DNA of 64,000 nt, taken from contig NC_081408.1 of NCBI RefSeq assembly GCF_030272615.1, positions 309,702,450 through 309,766,449 of the forward strand, in the 5' to 3' direction. A program made the translations under genes and the position numbers. Below are positions 24,755 through 36,421 of this stretch, one piece after another. The notes under the pieces are model-generated. The model was given only the letters and a program-made list of their open reading frames with translations. It made no database searches and was not told the DNA's origin. The stretch comes from Cryptomeria japonica. Lineage: Eukaryota; Streptophyta; Pinopsida; Cupressales; Cupressaceae. The stretch's first letter is position 1. Each line of letters begins with the position of its first letter.

Positions 24755-25209
24755 CTTAGTGTCTGTGGTTTAAGGATGTCTCCTTAAACCGCACACACTA
24801 AGCAACATATTAAGTTTAGAGAATGTTAGTCAACTCTGAGTGTTTAACACTTTTAAGTCTAGAAGTCAAAGCTTAGTGCCATATTAAGTCTAGAGAATGC
24901 GAGTCAACTCTGAGTGTTTAACATTTTTTAAGTCTATAAGTCAAAACTTAGTGTGTGTGATTTAAGACATCCAGGTTTAAGGCTGGTTGTATACCTTCTT
25001 GGCGGTGGTACTTCCCAGTGCCCTGTCATTGTGTAATGGATACTGAAGTCAATGCCATTTAGAATTGTGGGTCCCAGATGCCAGGACTCAGACATACGGC
25101 TTAAATCACACACACTAAGCTTTGACTTCTAGGCTTAAACATGTTAAATAGTCAGCGTTGACTGACATTCTCTAGACTTAATATGTTTCTTAGTGTGTGT
25201 GGTTTAAGG
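24755..25209. mobile_element. MITE-like element with subterminal inverted repeats
   Basis: Termini CCTTAAACC(G/A)CACACACTAAG at 24782 and, inverted, at 25209 are the ends of inverted repeats of about 110 bp. Within it the terminal motif recurs at about 24940-24967 and 25084-25105, so two related units appear nested. Just left, 24755-24776 is an inverted extra terminus that forms a 22-bp hairpin with the start. No ORF. No certain target duplication. Confidence 0.6.
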
Positions 25210-25216
25210 TTGGCCC

Positions 25217-25491
25217 TAAATATCACTGGAATATGTTAACAAAGATGAGTCAATCATTGATGATGTCAAAACTTCATGTCAACTTGTGAGGAGAATGAAG
25301 AACACAAACCATTTGTAAAACATTCAGTTGACCAAGGACTATTTTAAGGAGAGTCATGTCCCTGGTCAACAAAATGTTTTACAAATGGTTTATGTTCTTC
25401 ATTCTCCTCACAAGTTGACATGAAGTTTTGACGTCATCAACGATTGACTCATTTTTTTTTAACATATTCCAGTGATATTTAGTTTGAAGAT
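25217..25491. repeat. Long near-perfect palindrome
   Basis: Left arm 25217-25337 and right arm 25361-25491 are inverted copies with few mismatches around a 23-bp loop (25338-25360). Such a structure extrudes readily and is unstable, which suggests that it is fairly young or maintained in silent chromatin. Confidence 0.8.
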
Positions 25492-25722
25492 GGAAGTATA
25501 TTACTTTTTAGATATTCATATTTCAATTAATAAAATTAGATTTCTACAATTCATAATAAATGTATAATATTGATTCTGGTTTTTCTATTAGACTTCCATA
25601 ATCTATAATATCAACTATTTTTGTTTTTCGATTGGATTGTATGAGAGTTAATAGTTTTAAAAATCACAAGAGTATGATCTAAACATTAGTGATGAAACTC
25701 TCATACAATCGAATCTAAGAAC

Positions 25723-27781
25723 CTCCCAGATCAAGTACCAAGGTTCGCCCAAAGCCAAATGTGGTCAAGAACCTAATGATCACAATCACAAAGTTTAAAT
25801 GAGTGTCTGAGCTCTTGGATTAGGGTCTTTATATAGGAAGTTGGATGGATGAACCCTTTTGAATGCATTGAAATCTTGGCAGTGATAGATGATAATAAAA
25901 TAACAATAGATGTGGGAAACTACAATGGTGAGGTTTTTGAAAGAATAAGATATTTGGACAAAAAGAAAACAGCGAGGACCAAGAAAGTTCTATCCAATTT
26001 TAAGAAATTTAAGAGATGCCAATCCAATAATTGATGAATGGGAATTATTGATGATAAGAACCAATATTGGCATACATACAATAACCAATAAAGAATTTGA
26101 TAATTCAATATTCATGTGTTTGTAAAAAATGGCAATTTGCATAATCATAATAGAAGACAATTGCATTCATTTGTAGTGCCTTGCCAAGGGAGCCTAGAGG
26201 ATATGATCTAAACACGTAGAAAAATACATGGGAGTACTTTTTTAAAGTAATTTAGTGTAACATATACAACACAAGCAAGTACTAAAGCTCAAGCCTCAAT
26301 ATTAAATCAACTTGTTGACAATTGACACTATGTAAGTGAAAGACTTAAAACTTCAAACTTCAACTGAACATAGGGAAAGACCCCCAAACACCTAGGGAAA
26401 TGTTACTGAGGTGAATAGAGTCACACAAGACCCTTCCAAAAGTTACAAGACTTAATTTAGAAGACAGGATCGTGTACTAGGTCCTAGGTGTCATTGATGG
26501 GCTCTAATAAGTACCGACGTGCACTTGAATGCCATCACCACCACTCAAACTCACCCTAAAATTACTCAAGATGCCTTTGAGGGTTCCTAGACATAACTAG
26601 CTTTAATAATAACTAAAAGAAAGTCAAACTGATCTCCTAGGATGCCAAAAACCCTAATTGACTCAACTGAAGGACTACGACACCCAAAATAGACTCACAA
26701 ACCTTGAAAGGACGCATGCATATCATGAGGACACATGTGGAATGTGATAGTGTCCCAAAATTTGGCTAACATCCCTAACTAATGCATTATTTCTAAACTT
26801 GTGCTAGTGTCCTTCGAGATTCATAGACCCATGCTACATCATCATCTGGCTATGCATATGTGCTAATGAGTGAGCTTCTCGATTAGACAGGATAGACTCT
26901 TGGACACACGAAAGATATTTGTTAAGACAAAATACATAGGTGACACTTAAGTTGAAAGAAAGAAAAAAAATGATTAGAGAAAAGGCAAGTAGAATTTCCT
27001 TAAGATCAATAGGTGACAAGTAAATGATTGGTCAATAATTAGGTGGACCTTAAACATATTCAACTCGACCCTAAGCTTCCCTAAATATCTAATAACACTC
27101 TTAGGGATGTCCAATTGACCTTGATACCATAGTAGGCCACTTTGGAAGGTTCCTTGGATTGTCCATAACTGGTCCAAATTGACTCAAAACCACTCTAATC
27201 TCTACTAAAACGGTCAAGGTATGTTGATAGATTTGATAGAGGACTAAATTAGCATGGTTTAAATATCACATAGTAAGCATTACTGCTTAGTGTGGCCCCT
27301 CAAAATTGTAATTTTATTCACATTATTCCTTTTTCTATCATTCGTGTAGATGTGTAGTGAATCGCCAGACTCGTATTCAATATTTTCATTTAAAAAGTTC
27401 TATTATATAGACATTTATTTTAAGTTTTTTCTATGTAATATTGAGTTGTTTGTTTTTACTATGTTTTTGAGCTTTTAGTAATTTTCTTTTAGAATAACAA
27501 TTTTTTAATATAATTTAATTTATTTTTAATTTTTTATATCTATTAATTTTTTTAATTATTATAATTTAATATGCAACCTCAACCAGGGAGCTAGATGTAA
27601 CATGTCATCGAGATTCATGGAGTATGTAGCAACAAGAAGAGCAACTAGGTGTGACATGTGGAAGAATATATTATTTTGAAAAGAAATATTTTATTGTACA
27701 AAATATAATATTTTGGTAAATTAAATTAATGTTATAATTATATTTTTTTTTGAGAAAGTTGCTGAAGAGGGGAAAAAGACC
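25723..27781. other. AT-rich DNA, no gene recognised
   Basis: About 2 kb with only short frames: 25849-26034 (+), a lysine-rich 61-codon frame of unknown nature, and small frames at 26834-27177 (-). Nothing that I can assign. The purine-rich GAAGAGGGGAAAAAG at 27764-27778, just left of element B, resembles a polypurine tract but lies outside the element. Confidence 0.4.
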
Positions 27782-29059
27782 TGTGAGGTGGATTAGTTAA
27801 TAAGCATGCAAGTCAAACATATAATCATATGAAATCAAAGACACAATTTGAAATGCTTAAAACAAGAATAAGAATGCATATACCTCACAAACCTTATACC
27901 TTCTCCTTCGGATGGAGCTTGATAAAGGGAAGGCACCCTTGGATGATGCTCCACTTGATGTGCTCCTCTTGCTTGCTTGATGTGGATGGCTCTCCAATAT
28001 TGTGCACAAATGAGATGGATCTTGGAGGATGATGGAAGTGAGATGATTAAGTGTGGATGTAGGATGATTTTGACATAATAAGGATGCTAAAATGATTTTC
28101 CTAGGCTCAAAAGGGTAGAATAAGATTACTAAACTTGGAGATGAAGAATGGAGGGATGAAGTCCTCAATTTATAGGAAGAGGGGAGGAAGAATGGATGGC
28201 TAGGATGGATTCAAGATGAAGGGCTAGGATTGCTTGTGAGCTCACACAAGGCCCAAGAGAGGGTGTGGAGACCAAGAGATATGCCTTAAAGGCATTTCTT
28301 GTCTCCGCACTCCTCAAGGTACATTAGAAAGACTTCCCAAGGTACCTTGAGAAGAGCAAAGTGCATTGGGAAGACTTCCCAATGTGCCTTGAGAGGAGCA
28401 AGCGATGTGACATTCCTTGAAGAATGGGGAGGAGGAATTTAAAATTCTCCAAAAAGGGATAATCATGGGGATTGGAGGAATAAGAAGGAATTAAAAATTC
28501 CTTGGGAGAGGAGATGCCTAGAGGATTGTGAGATTTTGAAAATCTCACATTCACCTAGGAAAAGAGCATTAAAAGCTAGTGGTTGGATGGAAGGGACAAG
28601 GAGTTGAATTCATGGCTAATCATGATGATTAGCCATTAGCAACTCATTAGGAGGGAGATTAGAGGAAATGTTAGGTGGGATTAGGATTTGTAGGAGGATT
28701 TGACTAGGAGAGAGAATGAGTAGAGGGAATTAAAAATTAGAAGAATAAGGTTAAGTGAGTTTAGGGAGTTTCTAGAAGACTTTATTAGGTTAATGATGAA
28801 TTAAGAAGATGGTTTGTAGGAATCATGTGGGTTAACTAATTAATTGAAATTAATTAGCTAAGAGGAAGATTTGTGAGGATTTAATCTTTTAGAAGAATAA
28901 AGAAAGGGATTAATTTATTAAATAAATCAGTCACATACTATAGTGACAATATCAATTATATTTAATTAATATTGAGGATAATTTGAATTAACATAATTAA
29001 TTAATTAATTATGTGAGGAATTAAAAATAATCAAAAATAATTATTTTTAAGTGTCTACA
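27782..29059 (-). repeat. 3' LTR of element B
   Basis: On the minus strand it begins TGTAGACACTT directly after the PPT and has TATAAAT at 28169-28174, about 890 bp in, as in element A. The proposed end (TG on the + strand at 27782) makes the R-U5 part about as long as in element A, but without a second LTR in the same orientation the end is unproven; TGTAACATG at 27596 is an alternative. U3 contains repeats of about 40 bp (28315-28410) with CAAGGTACCTTG palindromes. Confidence 0.65.
28169..28174 (-). promoter_or_regulatory. TATA box of element B LTR
   Basis: CCTATAAATTGAGG on the minus strand, matched by CTATAAATTGG at the same place in both LTRs of element A. It gives the transcription direction of the element. 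Confidence 0.6.
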
Positions 29060-29076
29060 TTTTTCCCCTCTTTGAA
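29060..29076 (-). other. Polypurine tract of element B
   Basis: TTCAAAGAGGGGAAAAA on the minus strand, immediately before TGTAGACAC. It would prime plus-strand DNA synthesis. Same position and nearly the same sequence as in element A (AAAGAGGGGCAAAA). Confidence 0.8.
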
Positions 29077-29154
29077 GCGAGGTGTGATGACGCGTTGATT
29101 CAAAGAATAATCTTGTTTTTTGATGATGATACTGATTTAATTGATAAGATCTAG

Positions 29155-29560
29155 ATTCAGTCTGGTTTCAGGAAGGATTCATCCTGTATAAGACAAAGAT
29201 GATCAAAGCATCTGGTTTCAGGAAGGATTCATCCTGTACAAGACATGATTGATCACAACGTCTGGTTTCAAGAAGGATTCATCCTGTATAAGACATGATT
29301 AATTACAACGTCTGGTTTTAGGAAGGATTCATCCTGTATAAGACATGATTGATCACAACATTTGGTTTTAGGAAGGATTCATCCTATATAAGACATGATC
29401 AGAGCACAACATTTGGTTTTAGGAAGGATTCATCCTATATAAGACATGACTGATCACAATGTCTGGTTTCAGGAAGGATTCATCTCGTATAAGACATTAT
29501 CAGAGTGCAATGTTTGGTTTCAGGAAGGATTCATCCTGTATAAGACATGATCAGAATCAG
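29155..29560 (-). repeat. Minisatellite of about 51 bp, eight units, next to the PPT
   Basis: Eight units with core TCTGGTTTCAGGAAGGATTC then ATCCTGTATAAGACATGATT and a variable linker, starting near 29157, 29208, 29260, 29311, 29359, 29411, 29461 and 29513. It lies in the internal region between PPT and the 3' non-coding stretch. A nine-unit inverted relative is at 40818-41255, and a single diverged unit is in element A at about 50388. Confidence 0.85.
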
Positions 29561-29569
29561 AATTAATTA

Positions 29570-31427
29570 TGTGAGGTGTATGGTGATGTTTAGAAGATAG
29601 AAGAAGAAAAGGATGCCCCAGCATAAAGCATGGGAGGTGTATGCCCCCTCGAGAATTTTTTTGAAAAAAAGGATGAAAATTTCTTGAAAAAAGAGAGGAA
29701 GAAGAATCAGGGTGGAAGGGATGAATGAGGAAGAAATATGAAGCAGCTGCGAAGAATTTGGAAGGAAGAATAGGAGAGGCGAGACCGCAGGGGAAGATGG
29801 GCTCTCATGGGGGCCCATATATGCCACAACGGACCCAATGGGGGGTCATTGTATCATGACGAACATATTTTCCTCTTTATATATATATATATATGTATAC
29901 ATGATTCGATTGGTGACAGATGATGTGTAGCATTTATTGTGATGGATTATTTTTGTTTGTCTTATGATGTCATATATGGATGCAATCATGGATGTGCTAT
30001 GCTGACCTATTTTGTGATGCGGAGTGGATGCTTATGTATGGATGTTTATGATGTGTCGCTGACATAGTTTTTTTTTGGATGCAGGATGAGTGTTTTTTAT
30101 GCTTTATGTATAAATACACATGTGTGAATGATTTATGATGCAGTCTAAATATAATGCTATATGTATGAGTGTATCTTTTATTTATGTAATGCAATCTTAT
30201 ATGGTAAATGTTTTGTGGAAAAAAAATGACTGTCTAAGAAAAGCACTCTACATGATGTGAATGAATTAAAAAAGAGGGAATATGCCAATAATAACACAGT
30301 GATCTTAGATAGAAGAATATGGAATAGATGGGAAGTTGGGTAAATTGAGAACTCCATGGGATTATTGAGTTTAGGATTTGATGGAATGATGGTGAGATTT
30401 TGTGCACAACAAATATGGAGCGCCAACCTAGTTTGATGTTGCCCTGAGTGGCTTGCACCATTGATTATTGAAATCAGGATGCCATGAGAAACCCAGGGCA
30501 TGGACTGACTCTATAGACAAATGGGAATTTCTTGCACATAACAATGCAAGTGTTAAAAAACACTAATACAAAGTTGTGGGTTTGTGCAAGGAAACCCTCA
30601 AACACATCAATACCTCTTGTACACGAGAAGGTAAGTGTTGATAAACACTAGTACTAGGTAACTGGTTTATACAAGAGGGATCCAAAACATGCCATACTAT
30701 GAAATATGCCTCAGTATGCGCCTATCATAACATACCTGGATATGGAAGAACCCACACAGTCGTAAATAGTGGTAGTCGTAGGGCAAAATATGCAAGTCTA
30801 CATGAAAAGATCTAACAAAATCTAACAAGTCACTTCCTTGCAACCAAATGATACCTCTTGCCAAGAGTAGACCTAGGATGAAGGATTAGGTTGCCAGGGG
30901 AGGGAAGGGGTCATCCCTATGGAAAAGTGGGATTTTGGATTAGGCAAGTGCTTCTATGGTTTTGGAGAGTGACTAGTGGATTTGGGATTGTTTCTCAAGA
31001 CTTCTTCAAGCTTACACAGAGGCATAAAAGCTCAGTTTTAATGGGGCATTCCTTGCTTATGACTCAGGTGAAGACTCATCATCATACACATGTTTTATTG
31101 GGAGGCAGAAAAGAAGGAATGTTGCACATGGGTAGGCTAGATGGCAGATGATTTGCAGTGTCAATCAGATAGACAGTAGATCTGGTTATTTACCTTAGCG
31201 CCTGCACAGAGGTTTTCACCAAGGTACTTGTCTGTAGCACCACCAAGTAGTTTTCACTAATGGATGAATTGTTTTTCTTTCTTTTTCTAATTTTTTTTTG
31301 TGTCATAAGGCGCCTGTTTGCCAGGTTTTCACCAAAGTGATGATTTTTTTCAAGATCTTTTTCTTATTTTTTTATTTTTATTTTTTTTCTTGATTTTTTT
31401 TGACGATTTAAGACTTTCTGAGGACTA
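29570..31427 (-). other. 3' non-coding region of element B
   Basis: No coding domain on either strand. It holds a TA microsatellite (29879-29895) and T-rich runs (31290-31400) and shares phrases with element A's 3' region, such as AGGTTTTCACCA. It lacks the antisense PMD ORF that element A carries in the matching interval. Confidence 0.5.
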
Positions 31428-32830
31428 AGCATAAAATATTTTGAGGTGCATGATATTCATTGGATCATCCAAAAGATCACCTTCAGGAGTAGCCAACTGA
31501 TAAGCTCCTGATCCATATTTTGTTGTGATTACATATGGTCCAAGCCAATTAGGCTCAAACTTGCCTTTCTTTTCTCTTTCTTGTAGATTTTTTGGATTCT
31601 CCATGAGGACAAGATCACCAACTTGGAATTCCTAGGTTCTGACTTTTTTGTGATAACTCATCCGCAAGCAGTTCTGATATACCTGGAGATGGTTCAAGGC
31701 CTTGAGGCACCTTTCATCTAACAATTCTAGCTCTTATAAGTAGGAAATTTTGTATTCTTCCTCTGGTAGGATGTCTTGTAGCGATACCTTTAGAGAGGGG
31801 ATCTCAATCTTAAGGGGAAGGATGGCTTTGGAGCCAAAGACTAGGGAATAAAGGGTGGCGCCTGTGGGGGTGCGGATGGAGGTGTGGTAGGCCCACAAAA
31901 CGGGATGGATTTGGAGGTGCCAATCATGACCAGCTTCATTGACTATCTTTTTGAGGATTTTGATTAAGGTTTTATTAGAAGCCTCAGCTTGGCCGTTGCC
32001 TTGGGGATAATATGGGGTGGAGAAGCGATGTTGGATGTTGAATTATTGGCAGAGTTATTTGACATCTTGGTTTTTAAATTGTTTGCCATTATCTATGATA
32101 ATAACTTTTGGGATGTCATACCGATAGATTAGATAGTTCAGGATGAATTTGGATATTTGCTTGCTGTCGGTGAAAGTAAGAGGGATAGCCTCTACCCACT
32201 TGGTGAAGTATTCAGTGGTGGTGGTAATGAATTTATGTCCATTGGAAGATGAATGGTGGATTTTCCTAATGAGATCAAGCCCCCACTACGAGAAGGGCCA
32301 TGGTGTTATAAATGGCTGCAGTTCTTGTGACAATGCATGAATTTTGTCGCCATGTTGTTGGCAAGGGATGCATTTCTTGACATAATTATATGCATCTACC
32401 TCCATTTTAGTCCAATAGTATCCTATTAGCAAAATCATTTTAGCCAATGTGAGCCCACTTGAGTGTGCCCCATAGATACCCTCTTGTTTATCTAAACACC
32501 TAGGAAGGAACCATCAAAATTCCTTTTGAATAGGGTGTCTCTGAGGATGGTGTAATGAGCACATTGGCAGATGAAGGTTTGTTGTTGGGTTTTTGTGAGA
32601 TGTGGGGGAATGGTGTTGTCTTTGAGGAAAGAAAAGGTTTCTTGGTACCAAGGGGATTCAGGAGCAATGAAAACACACACCATTTCAGACTCTGGTAGGT
32701 CATATGTTGGTATAAATAATTGCTCGACCAAGAACTTGCACTTCTGATTGTGTGCTAGCATTTGAAGGAGGGAGCCAATGGTGGCCATTGCATCTGCAAC
32801 CCTATTGTTTGATCATAGGATTTGATTAAA
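31428..32830 (-). pseudogene. Element B integrase
   Basis: Integrase inserts the DNA copy into the genome. Visible: KWVEAIPLTF, the second catalytic Asp in IDNGKQF (TDNG in relatives), PYYPQGNGQAEASNK with the catalytic Glu kept, WAYHTSIRTPTGA, the GPY/F-type KFEPNWLGPY, and an end at GAYQLATPEG then MHL near 31430. Two stops lie between the second Asp and the Glu, and the frame changes near the end. The N-terminal zinc-binding part around 32400 is badly decayed. Inactive. Confidence 0.8.
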
Positions 32831-34455
32831 TGTGATTGTTGTGAAATGTTTCTTACGATCTTCAACCATCGTATGGTAAGGATGGGTTTTATCATCTTTT
32901 GTTTGGTACTCATCATTGACTTGTTTTATAACAAGCTAAGAATCACCATGAACTTGTAACTCCTTTATTTTCTAGTGGATAGCCAGACGCAAACCTGTGA
33001 TGAGTACCTCATATTCTGCTATGTTATTGGTACATGCAAAGGCTATCTGGTATGATTTGGGGATGCCATCTCCTTGAGGTGTGACCAATAATATTCCTGC
33101 CCCCAATCCATTTTGGGTGCAGGAGCCATTAAAGTATAATTGCCATGTGGAGGATGTGGAAACAATCATAATGAACTCATCTAATAATTCTATGAGAATA
33201 GGATGGTCACCTGATCCGCCAACTGATCTGCAATGAATTGTCCCTTGATTGCCTTCTTGTCCACATATTCAATGTCAAAATCACTTAGGAGCACGACCCA
33301 TTTGGCAATTCTACCAGTGAGAGCAATTTTTGATAGGAGATATTTAAGTGGATCAATTTTAGCAATTAATTTTGTCTTGTTGTTTAGCATATAGTGTCGT
33401 AGTTTCTGTGTGCTAAACACTAATGCCAAACATGCTCTTTCAATGGGGGTGTAATTGAGTTCATATCCTACCAATGTTTGACTGATGTAGTAAATGGCGC
33501 GTTCCTTCCCTTGATCATCTGTTTGCACCAGTAATGCCCCCAATGCCACTGTAGTAGCACATATGTACAAAATGAGGGGTTTTCCAAGGGTAGGTGGCAT
33601 CAAAACTGGAGGTGATGCTAGATATTCTTTTAATTTCTCAAAGGCCTTTTGACATAAGCAGTCCCATTTGAATTTTGTGTCCTTACACAGGAGGTGTGCA
33701 AATGGATGGCACTTATCTGCTAGTTGTGAAATAAAATGTCTAATAGATTAGAGTTTTCCCTGGAGATTGCGCAGTTGTCTGAGAGTTTTTGGTGGAGGCA
33801 TTTCTATGATAACTTTTACTTTTGCAGGATCGACCTCGATACCTCTGTGGGAAACAATGAATCCTAATAATTTTCCCGATGTGACTCCAAACACACACTT
33901 TTTGGGATTCAGGCATAGTTTGTATTTTTCTAATCTTTGAAAGATCTTCTTTAGAATGGGAATGTGTTCTTGTCTTGTCTTAGATTTGCCTAGTAGATCA
34001 TCCACATAGCCCTCCATAATTTTGTGTACGAGGTCATGAAAAATTGTTGTCATGGCATGTTGGTATGTAGCTCCAGCATTTTTGAGACCAAAAGGAATGA
34101 CCTGATAATAGAAAGTACCCCATGGTGTTGTGAATGTAGTTTTATGTTGATCCTCATCTGTTATCCTGATTTGGTTGTATCCAAAAAACCCATCCATTAG
34201 CGATAGCATTTCATGTCTTGATGTAAGGTCCACAATCATGTCTATATTGGGGAGTGGGAAATCATCTTTAGGACAAACTCTATTTAGATCTCGGAAATCT
34301 ATGCAGATGTGGATGCCCCCAGCAAGTTTGCCAATAGGTACAATGTTAGAGACCCATTCAACATAGTCTACTGGTTTGATAAATTCTGCATCTAACATCT
34401 TTTGGAGTTCCACCTTGACGAGGAGTGCAATATGTGGGTGCATTTTGCACAAATT
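32831..34455 (-). pseudogene. Element B reverse transcriptase, RNase H and second RNase H
   Basis: RT (34452-33748): KPVDYVEWVSN, DFRDLNRVCPKDDFPLP, LMDGFFGYNQI, the catalytic YVDD in EGYVDDLLGKS, and NPKKCVFGV. The usual gypsy RNase H follows (33603-33190: ILYICATTVALGALL, IYYISQ). Then comes a second, archaeal-like RNase H (33169 leftward: WQLYFNGS, NNIAEYEVLI), a hallmark of the Tat lineage; its first catalytic Asp is Asn here. A stop precedes RT at 34453, and the frame shifts between the two RNase H domains. Confidence 0.88.
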
Positions 34456-36102
34456 TTATTTTATAGTTTTTGCGTCTGGGCGGACGATGAGATTGCGAAC
34501 CACCAAGGCAGGATCCAACCCTGGTATATCAGAATAGGACCATGCGAAATTGATTTTTACCTCTGTAAGGAAGTTGATGAAGTTTTGTTTCTCTATTTCT
34601 GTGAGGGATTTGGCAATGAGCACAATTTTTGGAGTGACTTCGATGCCCATGTTGATGTTGTCTATTTCTTCTATCAATAAATTTGATTTGTCCTGTGGAA
34701 GGTAACCAATGGTAGGGAGGTCAAGTCCCTCATCGTCAAGTGCCTTTTCCAAGTTTTCACTTTCAGATACACCCTTTATTTTTATTTTTTGTTCATCAAA
34801 AGGTGCCTCAAGGAGGTTTTCACCTAGGGAATCATGTCTTTTCCTTTTATTATCTTTTTTGTGGCTATGGGCATTGACCTGACTACCAAAGTATCCCTTT
34901 TCATGTAGTTGAATACCCTTGATTATTTTACAATCTTCTAGGTTTCGTGTCATCAGGAGAGCAATCAGAGCATTATTGTCGGTGTAGATATCTAAAGTGG
35001 GTTTGTCTCATTGGCCCCAGTCAATGAGTTTAGGATGGACAAGATGTAGCTAGTGTAAAGTGGGAGGGGTTACGGGGGTGATGGTATTGATGTAAGTGTC
35101 AAGGAAGATATCTTTCTCATATTCATAAGGCATTTCATGGAATTCCTCTTTGTCAGCGCTTTCAATATCCAAAGAAGGACTAGAAGGGGCACCAACGATA
35201 GCAATCTTAGGCACCAGGGTGTACCCCAAGCCTCTGTTGTATCTATAGGAGATAGGATTTATAGGTGCTTTTCTTCCTTTCTCCTCTGGTCCTAGGCCGT
35301 GTCCTTTGTAACCCATTCTTTCAACTATGGCAGATGCTTTTGGGTACATTTTTTTGGATATTTTTACTAGATCGTCATCCTCTTCCCGGTACAACTAGGA
35401 AGAGACATCTGCTTCAAGGCTCTCCTCATTAAGTGGGCCCCATTGCTGGAAGGTGGTATTTTGGCATTGTGTGACTGGTTTTGGGTCCTTTTTGAGCTCT
35501 TTTGGTTTGGCAAATGACTTAGGAGAGAGAGGGAGGTTGCCTATTAATAAGATGTCCTCCAATTTGTATTCTCCACAACCATTGTCCAAGATCTTGATTT
35601 GATTATCTGGTTGGGATGATGTGGAGGTAGCATTTGATGTGTTAGATGGAGGCATTGGCAAGGGCCTATTTAATGGGCAATGATATGGATTGTTTTCCTC
35701 TAGGATTTTGCAATACTGGAAGGGTTGTGGATCACTTTTGATAGTTATCTCTCTTCCACTGAAGGGGAATTTGATGCATTGGTGATAGGTGGAGGGTACA
35801 GCCTTCAAGGAGTGAATCCATGGCCAATCAAGGAGAATGTTGTAGGGGAGATCAAGATCTAGTACTTGGAAAGGGGTTTCAATTGTAATGGGGCCTACTT
35901 GAAGACGTATGGTGATCATTCCCTTTGAAACTCTTTCTGCATCATCATATGCCTTTATTGTGATCCTTCTTGATGTGTCTACCAGGTCCTCAGAAAGTCC
36001 CAATTGTTTTATTAATTTGTATGTACATAGATTAAGCCCGGATCCACCGTTTATCAGGATACGTTTGACCTTGTGCTTGTGGATAAGACCTTTGATGTGC
36101 AA
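34456..36102 (-). pseudogene. Element B protease, G-patch and linker
   Basis: The aspartic protease part (36102-35700) has RILINGGSGLNLC, where element A has LIDGG: the catalytic Asp is Asn. It continues with QVLDLDLPYNILL, PWIHSLKAVPSTYHQC. A G-patch follows at about 35330-35200 (MGYKGHGLGPEEKGR), an RNA-binding module that also sits next to protease in some retroviruses. The linker (34953-34456) ends SYSDIPGLDP just before RT. One frame from 36102 to 33190, with stops. Confidence 0.85.
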
Positions 36103-36421
36103 AGGTTTGTTATGGTCTTCATCTATGGGAGCATCTTTGGAGGTACATACAAGGTGCTGCTGGGTAGCAAGGTTTCCAATGAGGGCTCAAAATTGGGTGG
36201 CGTTGATGTTATCAAGAACATGTGATTCAAGACGGGCTTGTTCCAAAATTGCTTTATGGATTGGGGAAGTCTTGAGAAGTTCCAAAATAGAGATCTACGT
36301 GGGTCTCTTCCCAAGTTGGTCAAGGAGGTCATATCGGTGGGTGGAAGACATGGGTGGGGGGTTTGGTGGGGGAGGGACTCCTTGGATGGTGAGTTTACCT
36401 CGGTGTGTAGTTACATTGCAG

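Larger units (their letters stand above)
24226..25722. repeat. Foldback-like nest of inverted repeats
   Basis: Direct repeats of about 69 bp (24226-24294 and 25654-25722, sharing TTTAAAAATCACAAGAG) enclose two long inverted arms, 24275-24556 and 25361-25642. A third partial copy of the arm at 25217-25337 makes a tight palindrome with the right arm. A MITE-like element sits between the arms. No transposase. Could be a foldback transposon or successive inverted duplications. Confidence 0.7.

Noticed and set aside
27764-27778. PPT-like GAAGAGGGGAAAAAG left of element B
   Set aside because: It lies outside the LTR, 3 bp away rather than adjacent, and its direction is opposite to the coding strand; element B already has a PPT at 29060.
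28324-28554. Open frame conserved with 41842-42294
   Set aside because: Conservation comes from the inverted LTR copies; the frame lies in U3 and includes 42-bp tandem repeats.
29155-29560. Regular repeats with variable spacers, superficially like a CRISPR array
   Set aside because: Eukaryotic retroelement context; the linkers are themselves related, and the repeat diverges unit to unit.
36123-36332. 69-codon frame between gag and protease of element B
   Set aside because: Shadow frame; the true frame here matches element A (YDLLDQLGKRPT, stop, ISILELLK).
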